DNA of 64,000 nt from Leucocoprinus leucothites. Taxonomy: Eukaryota; Basidiomycota; Agaricomycetes; Agaricales; Agaricaceae. The notes under the pieces were generated by a model. That model did no database searches and was not told the DNA's origin. It saw nothing but the letters and a program-made list of their open reading frames with translations. The stretch is taken from contig JAACJO010000012.1 in assembly GCA_013368445.1 (NCBI GenBank), forward strand, positions 1,054,001 to 1,118,000, given 5' to 3'. Below, piece by piece: positions 1 through 11,625 of the stretch; position 1 is the first letter of the stretch; every line of letters begins with the position of its first letter. Both the position numbers and the translations under genes were made by a program.

Positions 1-3000
1 TTGCCCATCCTTCGGATTTCAACCTCTTAGATCGTCGACTGCCCAAGAAACGTGTCAACACCATACGAGAGCATCAACAGAGGCTATGCCACTTCCTATA
101 CGGCCGACCTTCTAATCAAGACGCACATATATCCCACAATATCGACATACCTTACTTTTATTCCATTCTCACTTCTGCTCCTCAGGCACCATCTCAACTC
201 GCTGACGCTGCCACGCAGCCTGATGCCCTCCTACCCACTCTTTTGCCATTCCAACGCCGAAGTGTAGCTTGGCTTCTTTCGCGCGAAGGAAAAGAGGTGA
301 CACCCGATGGGAACATCGTTTCAAAAACCGACGACGACTATTCTTTCTGGGAAACAGTCCAAGAAGGCAACAACGCGTTCGCCTACAATCGACTTGCAAA
401 AATGATTTCTACCGAGAAGTTTGCCACGGAACGATCATTTGGTGGCATACTTGCAGAAGAGCCTGGCCTCGGAAAGACGCTAGAGACGCTGGCTCTCATT
501 CTTCTTAACCCTGCACCTGCAGATCGTACTCCAGCGATGATCCGCTGGGATCCAGAAGCTAGATTAGATGTCAAAGCGGTCAAGGTATATCGAGATGCGC
601 TGTCTTCCTCCTACTTACTCATATGAGTTATCAGACCACTCTCATTGTTACTCCGACTTCGCTAGCAGGACAATGGGTTGACGAAATTAATGCCCACGCC
701 CCCTCCCTGAAGGTCCTTATATATGAGGGTTGGTCAAAGGTCACTGTTCCGATATTGAATACGCCTGAAGAGAAAGAGCGCGTGCGAAAGTTATTGAAGG
801 AAAAGAAACAAAAGACTTCGGGGCCTAGTGGCAAAGTGAAGAAAAGAAAACCGCTCAAAACCAATGCGCGTGCCAATAAGGGAAAAGGCAAGGCAAAGGC
901 TAACGACGATGACGACTTTATGGAAGGAACGGAATCCACGGAGATGGTGGTGGATGAGGCAGAGGAGGAGGGAGAAATTTTAGATTGGTGCAAGTATGTA
1001 CAAGGGTTCGATATTGTTGTCACTACGTATGCGGTCCTGCGTTCCGACTTCAATGTTGCTCGCGCGGCTATCAAGCGACCAAGGCGTGAAGACGTATCAT
1101 ATCCCAATGTTGAGCGACCGAGGAGCCCGCTGGTTACGGTTGAATGGATGCGAGTTGTGATGGACGAAGTACAGATGGTTGGGGGTGGAAAGACAGAGTA
1201 TGTTGTAATACCTACTTATCTTGATTTACGACTGACTTTAGCTAGGGATATGGTTTCTCTGATACCAAGATTGGCCTCCTTTGCTGTCTCAGGAACTCCC
1301 GCTCGATCACATGTATCTGATTTGAACCATGTCCTCAAGTGGGTGGTTTGGTTTTATTTTCGTCCTATCTGTGTAATTGTTTGGGTGCATCCAGATTTTT
1401 GCGGGTTGATAGTGTGGTTGGGGGACCACGGCTTTGGAATGAACTTCTCCAGCCGCATAATGCAGGAGAATTTGCAGCGTTCTTCCAGAAATACTCAATC
1501 AGGTTCGCCCTCCTTAATTGATCCTATCTTCGGGAATCAGCTAAATCAATGCCACAGGACTGTCAAGGCTGACGTGAAAGGCGAGCTCACCATTCCGCAA
1601 CAAACGCGTTACGTTGTGGGTATAGAGCTTGGTCCCATAGAACGAGAGGTGTGCTATAATACTTCCTTGACATATCACCCGCTGATGCTCTGTAGGTCTA
1701 TGATCAAATGCTCCAGAATATGTTGAATGAGCTGGGTTTGGATGCCCATGGCGTCGCCGCTTCAGCTGGCTGGCAAGTCGATGCAACGTATCTGCGAAGT
1801 TCGCTTCGTAGGCTTCGGGCTTTATGTACTCATCCCCAGGTACATCTCAAATCCATGACTGGCTTCATGAGCGTGTATTTGATCATAATTTCACAGGTTG
1901 GACAGTTACAGCGACAAGGTGACAAACCGATTAGACCAGGAGCATTGAAGACTATGGAAGAAGTTTTGGAAGACCTCAAAGACAAGAACTGGAGGTCGAC
2001 TATAGACGATGCCAAGACGAAGGTAGTACTATATCTTTCCCGTGGCAGTATCTTCTCACCTTGTTTCGACAGGCCCAAGGTCTATGTGTTTTGGCCCAGT
2101 ATCAACAGCAGACACAAGACCCGAATCGCTACCACAAAGCCTTGCAAACACTGCAGGATGCCGAAAGGGATATCAACCAGCTGATCGAGGAGCTTCAGGC
2201 CGCTATTCGACAACACCACGAGAGAGGAAATACTTTGCGGACTGTCGGTGATTCAGAGGGACAGGAGGACCTAGATGAGGGCTCGAACACGGGTGACAAA
2301 GGTAAGGGGCGTGAGATATCGCCCAGTGACGAAGATGTTCCGAATACAGCGGCTGGAGAAGAGTATGCTACCAAACGCCGCGCGCTACAACAGCGCCTAA
2401 GGGAAGCTAGACTCGTATTGCATCGTGTCAAGTTCTTGCAAGGGGACGTATGTCACGTCCTGGGCGGCCAATACTCGTTCTCAGAGACGCAGTCATATGG
2501 GCTGGCAGAAGAGATTAGGAGAGAGCTTCTGAAGGGTAGGTCACCTATCTGATCAGACTCAACTCAGGCTCAACCGACACCCTATCGTCCACAGGTGCAG
2601 AAGAGGAGGCAAGCCGCATGATGGTGTTCCTCAGCGCCGATGGAATTCGAACAGGACAAGATGGAATTTCTGCCGCTGATCTCATGATTGAGACACCCTA
2701 CCTTACAGAAGGCTGCAAATCCGCCAACTCTCTTAATTTGGTATGCAATCGTTCTTATCCTTAGTTGTTGTTCGTGGTAGTGACCATCATCATTAGCGTG
2801 CTGAGGCCGATCGGATCATAGATGGCATACTAAACGAACAATCTGTCCTTCTCTGGGAGTGGAGGACGCACATCATTCAACTCTTGTCGCAAAAGATAAA
2901 TCCTGGCGAGGGAGAGGCAGACGGACAGGAATATCAGCGGACTTTAGAGAATCAAGGTCAAGCAGAAGTCTACCTACAGCTCTATGCGGCTCTTCTCGCT

Positions 3001-5296
3001 GATCGAAGGGAGGCACTGCTTCACGAACGTACCCTTTTGGCTTTGCATGATGTTCGCGAGAAGAAATTGCGACAGACAGCTGCTGCTACCAAAGCCGCAG
3101 CAGCATTAGAAGAGCTTACAGCATCAAAGAACCATGGGCTGGAGATACCCAACGATGTGATTTTGCAGCCGGAGGACGAGGTCACTCACGCTGAGTTGTC
3201 TTTACAAAGGAAAGCAATCTTGAAAAAACTGGGAAATAAGGCAGTCCGTACGGTAAGGACGATGCAAATGGTTTCAAATATTTTGAGTAATTATTCTAAA
3301 TCAGGTTGCGAGTGACTTGCATGGCGTTGCTGCATCGTACAGAAACGATAAGGACCCAGAAAAGATATGGGCAAAGAATGCGTCTAATCAGCTTAGGCGT
3401 CTGATCACCGAGCAAGGTTTGCTTCTTTTTAATACTCTCGAACTGTCGTTAAAGCTGATGCATTTGTGCTCAGAATCACTTCATGAAAAACTTGATGCCG
3501 ATTTAATGCTCATGCGGAAAGTGTTCAATCAACGGATCGTTTATTTCAGGCAACTGCAGGAAATTTCTGACTCTGTGATTCAAGCGGAGTGGGAGGGGTC
3601 TATAGAGACTGCGATCAGAGATGAGATCACGAAACACAGGGCATTGGATATGAAGATCAGAGCCGGAAGGTCGAAACAAAGGTATCTTGCCAATCTTGTG
3701 CAAAATAAAGGGAAGATGGATGAAGGCGATGAAGAAGATACCTGTACTTTGTGCAAGTGTGAATTCGTTCGTGGGTTTATCACGCAATGGTATGTTCTCC
3801 TGTCGCGTATCCCTTGCCATAGAGTAGTAATTGACTCTACATTATAGTGCACATATATTCTGCGAGGTAATAAGGATGCGAATCACCGTTTTCTTCGTCT
3901 CATTTTCTCACAGGGGTGCATGCAAGCTTGGATGGCAAAGAAAGATGGAAGGACATGTCCAATGTGCCGGTACGCTGATGCATCACAGTCCCAGTCACGT
4001 TCTAAACAACTGACTTTTATACATCCCTCTAGGGTTGAGATCGATCCTACCGCTTTGCAACGGTTCACCGTCGGAGCCAACCCATCGTCAGAATCAAAAC
4101 CAGGACTTCGTACCAAGCTGAACGGCACCGAACCGACGCCCCAATCCCGTCGGGAGATAACCTATAATACTCTTCGTATGTCCCTCCAATTACTCCAAGT
4201 CGAACGAAGAAGAGTGATCATCTAACTTGTGGTGAAGATCCGGAGGTCCTTGAGGCGATACATCAAGTCGAAGCTCTAGGTGACTTTGGCAGCAAGATAC
4301 AGACCCTTGTCAAGCATCTGTTATACTTGCAAGTGAACGACCCTGGGTCAAAGAGTATCGTGTTCTCTGCTTGGGCAGATTCTCTCCATAGTACGTCTCT
4401 CCTTGGACTTCCACTCATACAGCCTCTAATTTTCGATGACCAGTTGTACAGGCCGCACTATTGCACAATGGTATCTACACCCGTTTCTTCCCAAAATCCT
4501 CTAGCTTATATAGGGTTGGTCAGGTATTCGTTCCCTGCGCATAGATCAAAGCTCGAAAGGGGATGGTGCTGCTAAGATATTCAGGAAAGATCCGAACGTT
4601 TCTGTGCTACTCCTTCACGGGTAAGTATCGTGATTGTTGTGCCGATTTTAGTTCCGTGACGTTTAGTGACACTGGTACTATTGATAGTGAACGTGAAAAC
4701 GCCGGACTTAACTTGACTTGTGCCTCTCGTGTCTTCCTTCTTGAAAGTGTTGTGCACCATGGGTTTGAGCTTCAAGCAATCGCTCGAATTGATCGCTTAG
4801 GCCAAACACGTCCAACAGAAGGTCCGCACATGCATAAATGAGACTGTCAAACTCACTTATTCTTGATAGTCTATTGTTACTACGCGGAGAACACCGTCGA
4901 ACGGAACATTTTGGACCTTGCAGCACGTCAGGGCTTGTCACTGTATACGAAAGAGAATGCAGCTGGTACACTCAACGTATCAAACTTCGAGCTGGATAAT
5001 TCGCAGAAGGTCATTGATTCTCCAGCCAAGAAGACTCAGAAAGGCGACTTCATTTTCCAGTATGTTGTGCTTTTTTTCTCGACTACTTGTGCTCTGACGA
5101 TCTTTTTTGTAGAATTGACGATATGTTAGCGATCTTGTTTCCGCATATGTATGAGGAAGTTGAATACTTGGTCCCGGAGGAGGCCAATGGCTCTCAAATG
5201 GAATCTGACATGGGCGGTCTGCTGACGGGATCGCAGCAATCAAGTGCTAGGCCCAGACATATAAATGCTGTTGCTGGTCCCTCCCGGTTGGGTTAG
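1..5296 (+). CDS. IRC20: SHPRH/IRC20-type SNF2 helicase and RING E3 ligase, 5' end outside the window
   Basis: This is the C-terminal part (roughly 1,400 residues) of a Rad5/SHPRH-class Swi2/Snf2 ATPase with a RING finger, a family that remodels chromatin and ubiquitylates substrates in DNA damage tolerance. The reading frame is open from base 3, so the start lies to the left. Visible motifs in order: Walker A GLGKT at 464-478; the Walker B variant DEVQ near 1163-1174, which the family tolerates; the SGTP motif near 1285; a RING finger between the two helicase lobes (CTLC, C-x-H, FCEGC, CPMC) from about 3743 to 3970; and C-terminal motifs including SAGLNL and ARIDRLGQTR near 4780-4815. The gene has many short introns, for example 585-634 and 1198-1245, and a 19-base exon at 3848-3866 that carries four RING ligands. 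The stop is TAG at 5294-5296. The family is confident; the symbol rests on overall architecture. Confidence 0.9.
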
Positions 5297-5703
5297 GTCA
5301 GATGGAATCATAGCCTTGGGTATCATACGCTGTTTATATGTGCCGTTAACATCATGTCACCACTAGATATATACGTAGAATGTACTGTCCCGACTACTGT
5401 CGTCCAATAGTCCAAATCTGAACACAATGTATGTGATACAAAGTCCCTCCAATAACCTTGCTGCACCTAACCGGTAGGTCCCCAGGAGAGCTTGAATGAT
5501 CAACCACGACACGAGATAGATTGTGAGCTGAGACAGCTCTCTCAACACCAACACTTAACTCGGATCCTCTTTCATACGTTTCAATTCCGCTCTCTCACAT
5601 CGTCTGTGAATGGCACTGAATGGCAATGCGTTTACATCCGTTCATTCTCAGAGCAGCGAATCCGAGCAACATGAAACTCTCGCCGCCTTCGCATTGCTGT
5701 GAG

Positions 5704-5851
5704 TTACTTCGCCTTGGCTGGAGCTGCGGTCTAATTTTTAGAGGGGGCAGAAAGTTAGCTAAGAGATATTAGGCAGGTAGGCGACTGTACTTGCATGGGC
5801 CGCAGTCGCTAATATCGCCTCTTGCATAGCCAAACGACGTAAGGCACCCAT
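5704..5851 (-). CDS. Very small candidate gene with one intron (26 or 40 residues)
   Basis: An ATG at 5849-5851 opens a short frame that begins MGALRRLAMQEAILATAAHA. A donor GTACAG follows, then an intron with a CTAAC branch site and a pyrimidine tract. Two acceptors are possible. The downstream one (intron 5790-5724) gives 26 residues ending PAKAK, with a stop at 5704-5706. The upstream one gives about 40 residues in another frame and a stop further left. A TATA-like box (TATAAATA on the minus strand, 5898-5905) lies 47 bases before the ATG. I do not recognise the product. The promoter-like box and intron signals are the only support, and an ORF this short could be chance. Confidence 0.2.
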
Positions 5852-5897
5852 GACCTTTCAAATTTGGAATGGGAGCGGAGAAATGGCCTGGGCTTGT

Positions 5898-5905
5898 TAT
5901 TTATA
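5898..5905 (-). promoter_or_regulatory. TATA-like box before the small ORF at 5851
   Basis: TATAAATA reads on the minus strand 47 bases upstream of the ATG of the small candidate gene. The position suits a core promoter with a very short leader. It is only suggestive, because such octamers occur by chance. Confidence 0.25.
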
Positions 5906-6437
5906 GTTCAGGACAGAAGAGGTAGATAATTCTCGGCAACATAAACGCCGAAGTAACGAGGCATGAGACTGGCCCGTGAGAGGTGGTAGAAGACACAAAG
6001 TTCTCTTGACAATGGGTGAAATTGAATAGACAAGTCACCAGTAGCCGTTTCCGAAATACAAACGAGGGCAAAGTTCGGCGGACTTCAAGGATGCTGCGGA
6101 TAGCTACCACGACACTAGCACAGCCTGGGAAGCTTGCGCAATGGGCTTAACATTGGCATCATCTGCTTTTTGGAGCGGAGGAAGGAACTTTCATCAAGAA
6201 AAAGAGTCTATGCTGTCATTGCATTTGCTGAAGTGGGGTTGTGGAGGAAAACAGTGATATGATGTAGCCGTGTTGGTCCTTTTTGGTGTGAGCGCCGTGA
6301 CATGCGTGTGACATATGACGTTGTTTCGTCACCTCAATATCAACTCAATGCGAGTATAAAACCGCATGAGGTCCGTTGCCACACGCTAACCCCCCCCAGC
6401 CCATTTCACACCAAGCCGTTCACCCCTTCACAAAAAG

Positions 6438-7177
6438 ATGGCCGCCTCTCCCGCAGTTCCAGGTCTATTCCTTTGCTTTGCTGCAATGGTCCTTCTCATA
6501 TTCGTATGTCCTTGTTTGAACTCCAGCCGTTCGATCACTCGATCTCATTCCAAACCGGCAAATAGGTTTCAGTATCATCTCCAACTTGGGAGAAGATATC
6601 GTTCTTGAATGTGGGGGTCGGATCAAACCAAGTTCACTACGGAGTCTTTGGGTTTACGGGGTCTCAGCGCGCTATTGGATATGAGTTCGGGTATGTACTC
6701 GAAGTTAACCTTCAAGTCTAGTTTGGATATCCATTCTAATGTTTGGTCAAAAATAGCAATGATCGACTAAACACAACTATCCTGCAAAACCTGACGAAAA
6801 CACTGATTCTACACCCAATCGGTTAGTCACTTCATTCTTACGAGGCGATGTCTCCGTTCTGAAGTATCGCAGCTGCTGGCTTGTCTGGCATTGCATTCCT
6901 CTTTGGCCTCTGCGGAACTGCTGCTCGCACGCGGGTTGGCACTGTCTTTATGACTCTGACTGCTGGTCTCGCTGCACTGACTACCCTTGTCGCATGGATA
7001 ATCGACATGGTCCTATTCGGTATCGCACGAACACGATTCCGGGACGAAGGTTTACCAGCACAGTACGGCAACGCTAACTGGCTCACGCTCGGTGCACTCA
7101 TAGCGCTCTTGCTTGGCTTCTGTGCATCAGCATGCGGAGTCTTCGGCCGTTACGGAAAACGACGAAACGCGTACTAA
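6438..7177 (+). CDS. SUR7/PalI (Rim9-like) four-helix membrane protein
   Basis: Predicted 186 residues from four exons: 6438-6503, 6566-6690, 6757-6821 and 6873-7177. The layout matches the SUR7/PalI family: a first helix near residues 8-24, an extracytoplasmic loop, then three more hydrophobic segments (AGLSGIAFLFGLC, VFMTLTAGLAALTTLVAW, LTLGALIALLLGFCASACGV) and a short basic tail. PalI/Rim9 proteins help sense ambient alkaline pH at the plasma membrane, and Sur7 proteins organise eisosome domains; the sequence does not tell which role applies here. The loop includes a TWEKISF stretch and an NTTILQNLT segment with potential N-glycosylation sites. The joins keep frame throughout and the total is a multiple of three. 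Family assignment is from topology and general resemblance, not a signature residue. Confidence 0.72.
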
Positions 7178-7640
7178 TGAAATAACGGATAACGACCTAT
7201 ATCCTGGATGATTTTATTTTTCTTAAGGACTACTGTACCATTTCCATACCACCTTGTGGATTTACCCGATACCTTCGACACCTTTACCACCACTAATTGA
7301 GCATTTGACTCATTTCACGGCTGCTTTAATCAATCTTTTTGGACGCTGTATCTATGACCTTGATCTGTAGTAGAACCATTATGTAGTCTCTGTATTTTGG
7401 AAACCTTTGAAATCGAAACCAGGACCTTATCCACGTGATTGCGAACGTGTCGTGGCTCGACTTGTGTCACTGTGCACTGACGATGACATAGTGGACCTCG
7501 TGAATTTGTGTAACCAGGTTCACCTTGGACATCCTCAAGTCCATTATTGCTATCGTGGCCGACCATATCCTGAGATTGGTATCACTGAATAGGCGCCCAA
7601 GCACCACATATTCCTTACTGGGACTGATTTGTTTTCTACC
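7178..7640. other. Intergenic, 463 bases
   Basis: This gap between two plus-strand genes should hold the 3' end of the Rim9-like transcript and the promoter of the TAPT1-like gene. I see no further gene, RNA or repeat in it. Confidence 0.5.
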
Positions 7641-10225
7641 ATGACGACATCACCCTCACCGCGGAGAGCAAAGAAGCCACGCCGACGTTTTTCGTCTGCA
7701 AGCCAAGATGCAGTTCTCGCGTCACTTTCGGACCGCGAACACGCGCAGAACATAGACCAATCCACTCTCCATCCATTCCCTTCAGCACCGACCCTCGGCA
7801 AGCGAGTTAAACAAGTCGAGAAAAAACCTCCGCTCTCTGCCCAAGAGTCACGGCCTATACATGTTTATGACAAGACTTATTTCACGGATGGGTCTGATGT
7901 AGATGCAGAGGCAGATTGGAAGAGGGAGCTTGCTCGCAGGGGACGTTCGACTTCAGATGCACCGAACTCGGCTGTTCCAGACCACTTTAGGTTTCCAGCA
8001 AGGCGTCGCAGTCCTCCAACCGCATATGCATCCTTGCCAGCAACACCCATTCTACCTTCAACACCGTTCGAGTCTGAATGTGTGTCTGCTCCTCCTCCCA
8101 CCAATCCAGTCCCACCGACACCTGTACTTAAACCTGCTCCACCCCCTCGGCGCCGACATATGGAAGAAGACAACAAAACCTTTGAGCCGCCACCTTTCTC
8201 GCTATGGGACTATCTCAGAGAGGAGCTTTTGGCAACGGACTTTGATTCACACCAGGAGCTGAAATGGGAACGTGTCAGCAATTTCTTGAACATACCTCTC
8301 GCTATGGAAAAGGCACGTCAATCATCTGTGGACAAATTAACACCGTAGCTTACAAACAGCCGCATAGATCATTGGCTTTGGGTTCATTCTGTGCTTGGAT
8401 AGCTTCCTGTATACCTTCACCATTCTACCCATCCGTTTCTGTCTTGCGTTTATCCGCCTCGTAACTCATTTATTCCGACGATCTGCACCTCCTCTCCCAC
8501 CATCTCAGAAGGCTGATTTACTTCGAGCACTCTTACTCGCCCTCTCTCTACTCATCTTAAACCCCTTAACTGATGCAAGCAAAATTTATCACACGATCCG
8601 AGGACAAGACACAATTAAACTATATGTTATATTTAACGCCCTAGAGGTATGTGGCCTAGTTTCACATAATGGAGGCTCCTACATTGAGATGGCGGTCCGC
8701 CCAGATCGCCGACCGACTATGCGCATCAATAGGACAAGACATCCTTGACTGCCTATTTTCACGCTCAACGCTCGAGCCACTATCTCATAGAATTCCCCTC
8801 ACGACCAACACATTTACGCCTTTCTTGTATTTTTTCCTTGCTACAATGTATAATGGTGAGCGGTGGTGATCTTGCACTTCCAAATCTCTACTGAACACCA
8901 TTAAGTCGCACATGCTCTAGTCATGGTTTATCAGCTTATTGCCCTTAATGTCGCTGTTAACTCCTACGACCACGCTCTTTTAACACTTCTGGTTTCCAAT
9001 CAATTTGTAGAAATCAAGGGGAGCGTATTCAAACGGTTTGAAAAAGACAACCTCTTTCAAATAACTTGCGCAGGTGGGATATGTGTTTCGGCCTCCTTGA
9101 GAGTTTTACTCATTACCGAGTGTCCGTAGATATCGTGGAACGGTTTACGCTCGCGCTAATGCTCGGAGTGGTTGCGTTTCGAAACCTCATTGAGCTGAGC
9201 GGGTCTGAATTCGACTTCTCCGGTGGCTTTGTCTTGCCAAAAAGCTTCGGCTGGTTCAGGGGAAACAACGTTCTCTGGACGATTTCTTACGTGCGTCTGA
9301 AGCTTCAGTTCATCTTCACCGTCTTAATTCCTTGTTCACAGCCTGTGATCACAGTCATGTGTTCGGAAATGCTCGTTGACTGGCTGAAACATGCATTCAT
9401 TACGAAGTTCAACCATATCAGGCCTTCAGTATATGAGCGCTACACCGACGTCCTGTGTCGTGATCTCGCTAGTGGCAGCGCCGTTGGTAGGAGAGGCGCT
9501 AGAAAGGTACTAATAACCTGGTCATTGCTTCATCCACATGCTCATTCCAAAAATAAATAGCATTCTTATGTTGACCAGTCGCCTCTCGTAGCCCGTCGGC
9601 TAGGGTTTGCCTCGTTGCCTCTGGCTGTTTTGGTTATTCTCGTTGGATCGCAATCCATCAGCCTCATGTTCTCCGATAAGGAAACGCTTTCGTTCTCGTT
9701 CTGGCACCTCCTTTCTATATGCAACCTCGATTTCAGGGCGCTTTCCCTATCTTTCCAAAGCGCTGAAGCTATCAAGTATGCCACTCTTGGTGTCATGGCT
9801 GTGTTAATTTGGCTTTGGTATGAATCTGTGCGCTATCTTTCATTATGGTTCTCACCTTGACTATCCAGCTTCGTGGTCATTAAAATCATACTTGGCGTCA
9901 ATTTGATAACCTATGCAACACGGAGGCAAGCAGGGATGGAAGAAAGAGAGGCCGCGGATGCTGTGAATAATTTCGGCAGAGACCCGATTGGAGAAGGGGG
10001 AGATGAAAGGGTAGGTTTTATGGCTGTCATCTGGACCGAGATTCCTTGCTTACGCAGCCGCAGAAATACAATAAGAACTTGAGGAAATACCTCGATGACA
10101 GTTGGGATGATGCACCGCGACTCTCAGATATGGGAGAGAATAAGCAGGGGCAGGGGCTGAGCAAGAAGGAGAGGCTGAAGCTGGAGGATTTAACGAGGTA
10201 TACGATGGTAAAACGTATATGGTAG
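7641..10225 (+). CDS. EMP65: TAPT1/EMP65 family polytopic membrane protein
   Basis: Predicted 720 residues in nine exons: 7641-8312, 8368-8646, 8705-8855, 8906-9073, 9130-9290, 9342-9506, 9561-9817, 9869-10010 and 10058-10225. The first about 180 residues are Ser/Pro/Arg-rich and probably disordered. The conserved part begins at SLWDYLREEL and includes FLNIPLAMEK, LCLDSFLYTFTILPIRF, IRGQDTIKLYVIFNALE, IADRLCASIGQDILD, NQFVEIKGSVFKRFEKDN and HIRPSVYERYTDVLCRDL, the hallmark blocks of the TAPT1 family (Pfam PF05346). Yeast EMP65 is an ER membrane protein that protects soluble folding intermediates; human TAPT1 is linked to cilia. The first intron (8313-8367) starts with GC instead of GT, and this is the only join that restores the family sequence. 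The tail is charged (SKKERLKLEDL). Start: ATG at 7641, the first in frame. Confidence 0.9.
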
Positions 10226-11625
10226 TGCCTAGGTATTGTAAAAGAGGGCGATATTACCTCTTGTCCTGTGATGAATTGACTTTATGTCGCCACAGCCTTT
10301 CGTGGGCTCAAAAGTTAAAACTCATAGCTCCCTGTTTGAATTGTTTCAGCGCTATAGTGTGCTGCATTAAGCGGCCGTTCGATCAGGAGTGGTTCCCATA
10401 TACTCCGACTATGCAGTGCGCCGTAGAGTAATCCTGTTACACTAGGCAACAAACTCTAGGCTCATTCTGACTACATCGGTCTATCCCATAGTACCTATAT
10501 AGTATCACTACTTGAATTTTCGGTATCCAACACCACGCACTCGATGATCAAACGATCCTTCAATCCTACAATACTCTCGAAACGTTTTGAAAACGAATGT
10601 TATGATCCATCTGTTGTGACGGCGATAGCACTACCTATACATGCTCACATCCGAGTCATCCTCGGTGGTTTCGTGAAGTTAAACTTCCACCATTACTTAG
10701 CAAGGTTCTTAATAATAATAAAAAGTTCACGAATGCTGTTCCTGGTGAATTCCGCCGATGTATTCCTCTTGCACGGTCCCCCTTCGAACAACACAGCGTT
10801 TATGCAGGCAGCATTGGATTATCTATTCTTGCTCAAGTTGAGGAGGTCAGCCGATACCCAACTGCTACTGCAAGGTACCGTGATCTCGTCAACGACATTG
10901 AACAGCCCGTGAGGTCTATCCAGACCCAGCTGGAGCTGGCCTAGTTTCCATTGCCATTCGTCCAGGTCTGTTCTTTTCTTCTCAAAAGAGTGATCATCGC
11001 TCTTGGTCAGTGGGGCTATATGGTTGGTGAGCAACCATAGAACGACGGTGGGACATCGGGGTTGATGAGAGTCGTCACGATTTCACTGACTTTATACGTT
11101 CATCGGCAGGTCTGAAAGTCTCGTTGAATATTCACCGTCCCACGAGACCAGAGCCATCATATATCAGATCTTCAGCGCTGTTGACCTGACTCCCGACTTG
11201 GATGTAAGTCATCCTGCGTGGGTCCCGGGTGTATTGGGCCCAAGAGTACCCAATCCTCTCAAAGTCCTGTGATGCTGTGAGATCGCTAAAAATACGTACT
11301 CGAGGTTAATACACACATACATATTTTCGCAGTAGTCCTTCAACTGCTTCAAGGTGGCGTTTGGAAGGTCTATGATCGCTGATAATGGTACCTCATGACC
11401 GGAGTAATGGCGGAACTGAATGCGATCAAGGGCGGAGGGCCGGAAATAGAGACAGTGACACCACAGCATACACGAGTTTGGTGGCTAGGGAGGTGTTGTC
11501 AGTGTCTAAGTGGGGCAGAATTCTGATGAACTTCATACTACATACGCGAGGCTGTTCGCTACCTTCATTAGACGCTCACGGGACTATTTAAATCCCGGTT
11601 GTATATTCAACGAGTCTGCGCTACA
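10226..11625. other. Intergenic, 1.4 kb, possible gene remnants
   Basis: No intact gene is visible. The minus strand at 11209-11469 has an 86-residue frame with LRR-like text (PLSAIIDLPNATLKQL), reminiscent of the LRR part of basidiomycete F-box proteins. The plus strand near 10690-10940 has a short open stretch. Neither joins to neighbours through convincing splice sites, so decayed sequence or chance is most likely. A TATTTAAA box at 11585-11592 precedes the F-box gene. Confidence 0.35.
11585..11592 (+). promoter_or_regulatory. TATA-like box of the F-box gene
   Basis: TATTTAAA lies 34 bases upstream of the proposed ATG at 11626. It implies a very short leader if that ATG is used and supports the upstream first exon over a start at 11845. 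Confidence 0.35.

Larger units (their letters stand above)
5297..6437. other. Intergenic region, 1.1 kb, one weak small-gene candidate
   Basis: This region lies between the helicase stop and the Rim9-like start, both on the plus strand. It should hold the 3' end of the first transcript and the promoter of the second. The only structured signal is on the minus strand at about 5704-5905, where a TATA-like box precedes a short ORF with good intron signals. I recognise nothing else. Confidence 0.5.

Noticed and set aside
631..1107. 158-residue minus-strand ORF
   Set aside because: Shadow of the helicase exon on the other strand; low-complexity Ser/Leu text.
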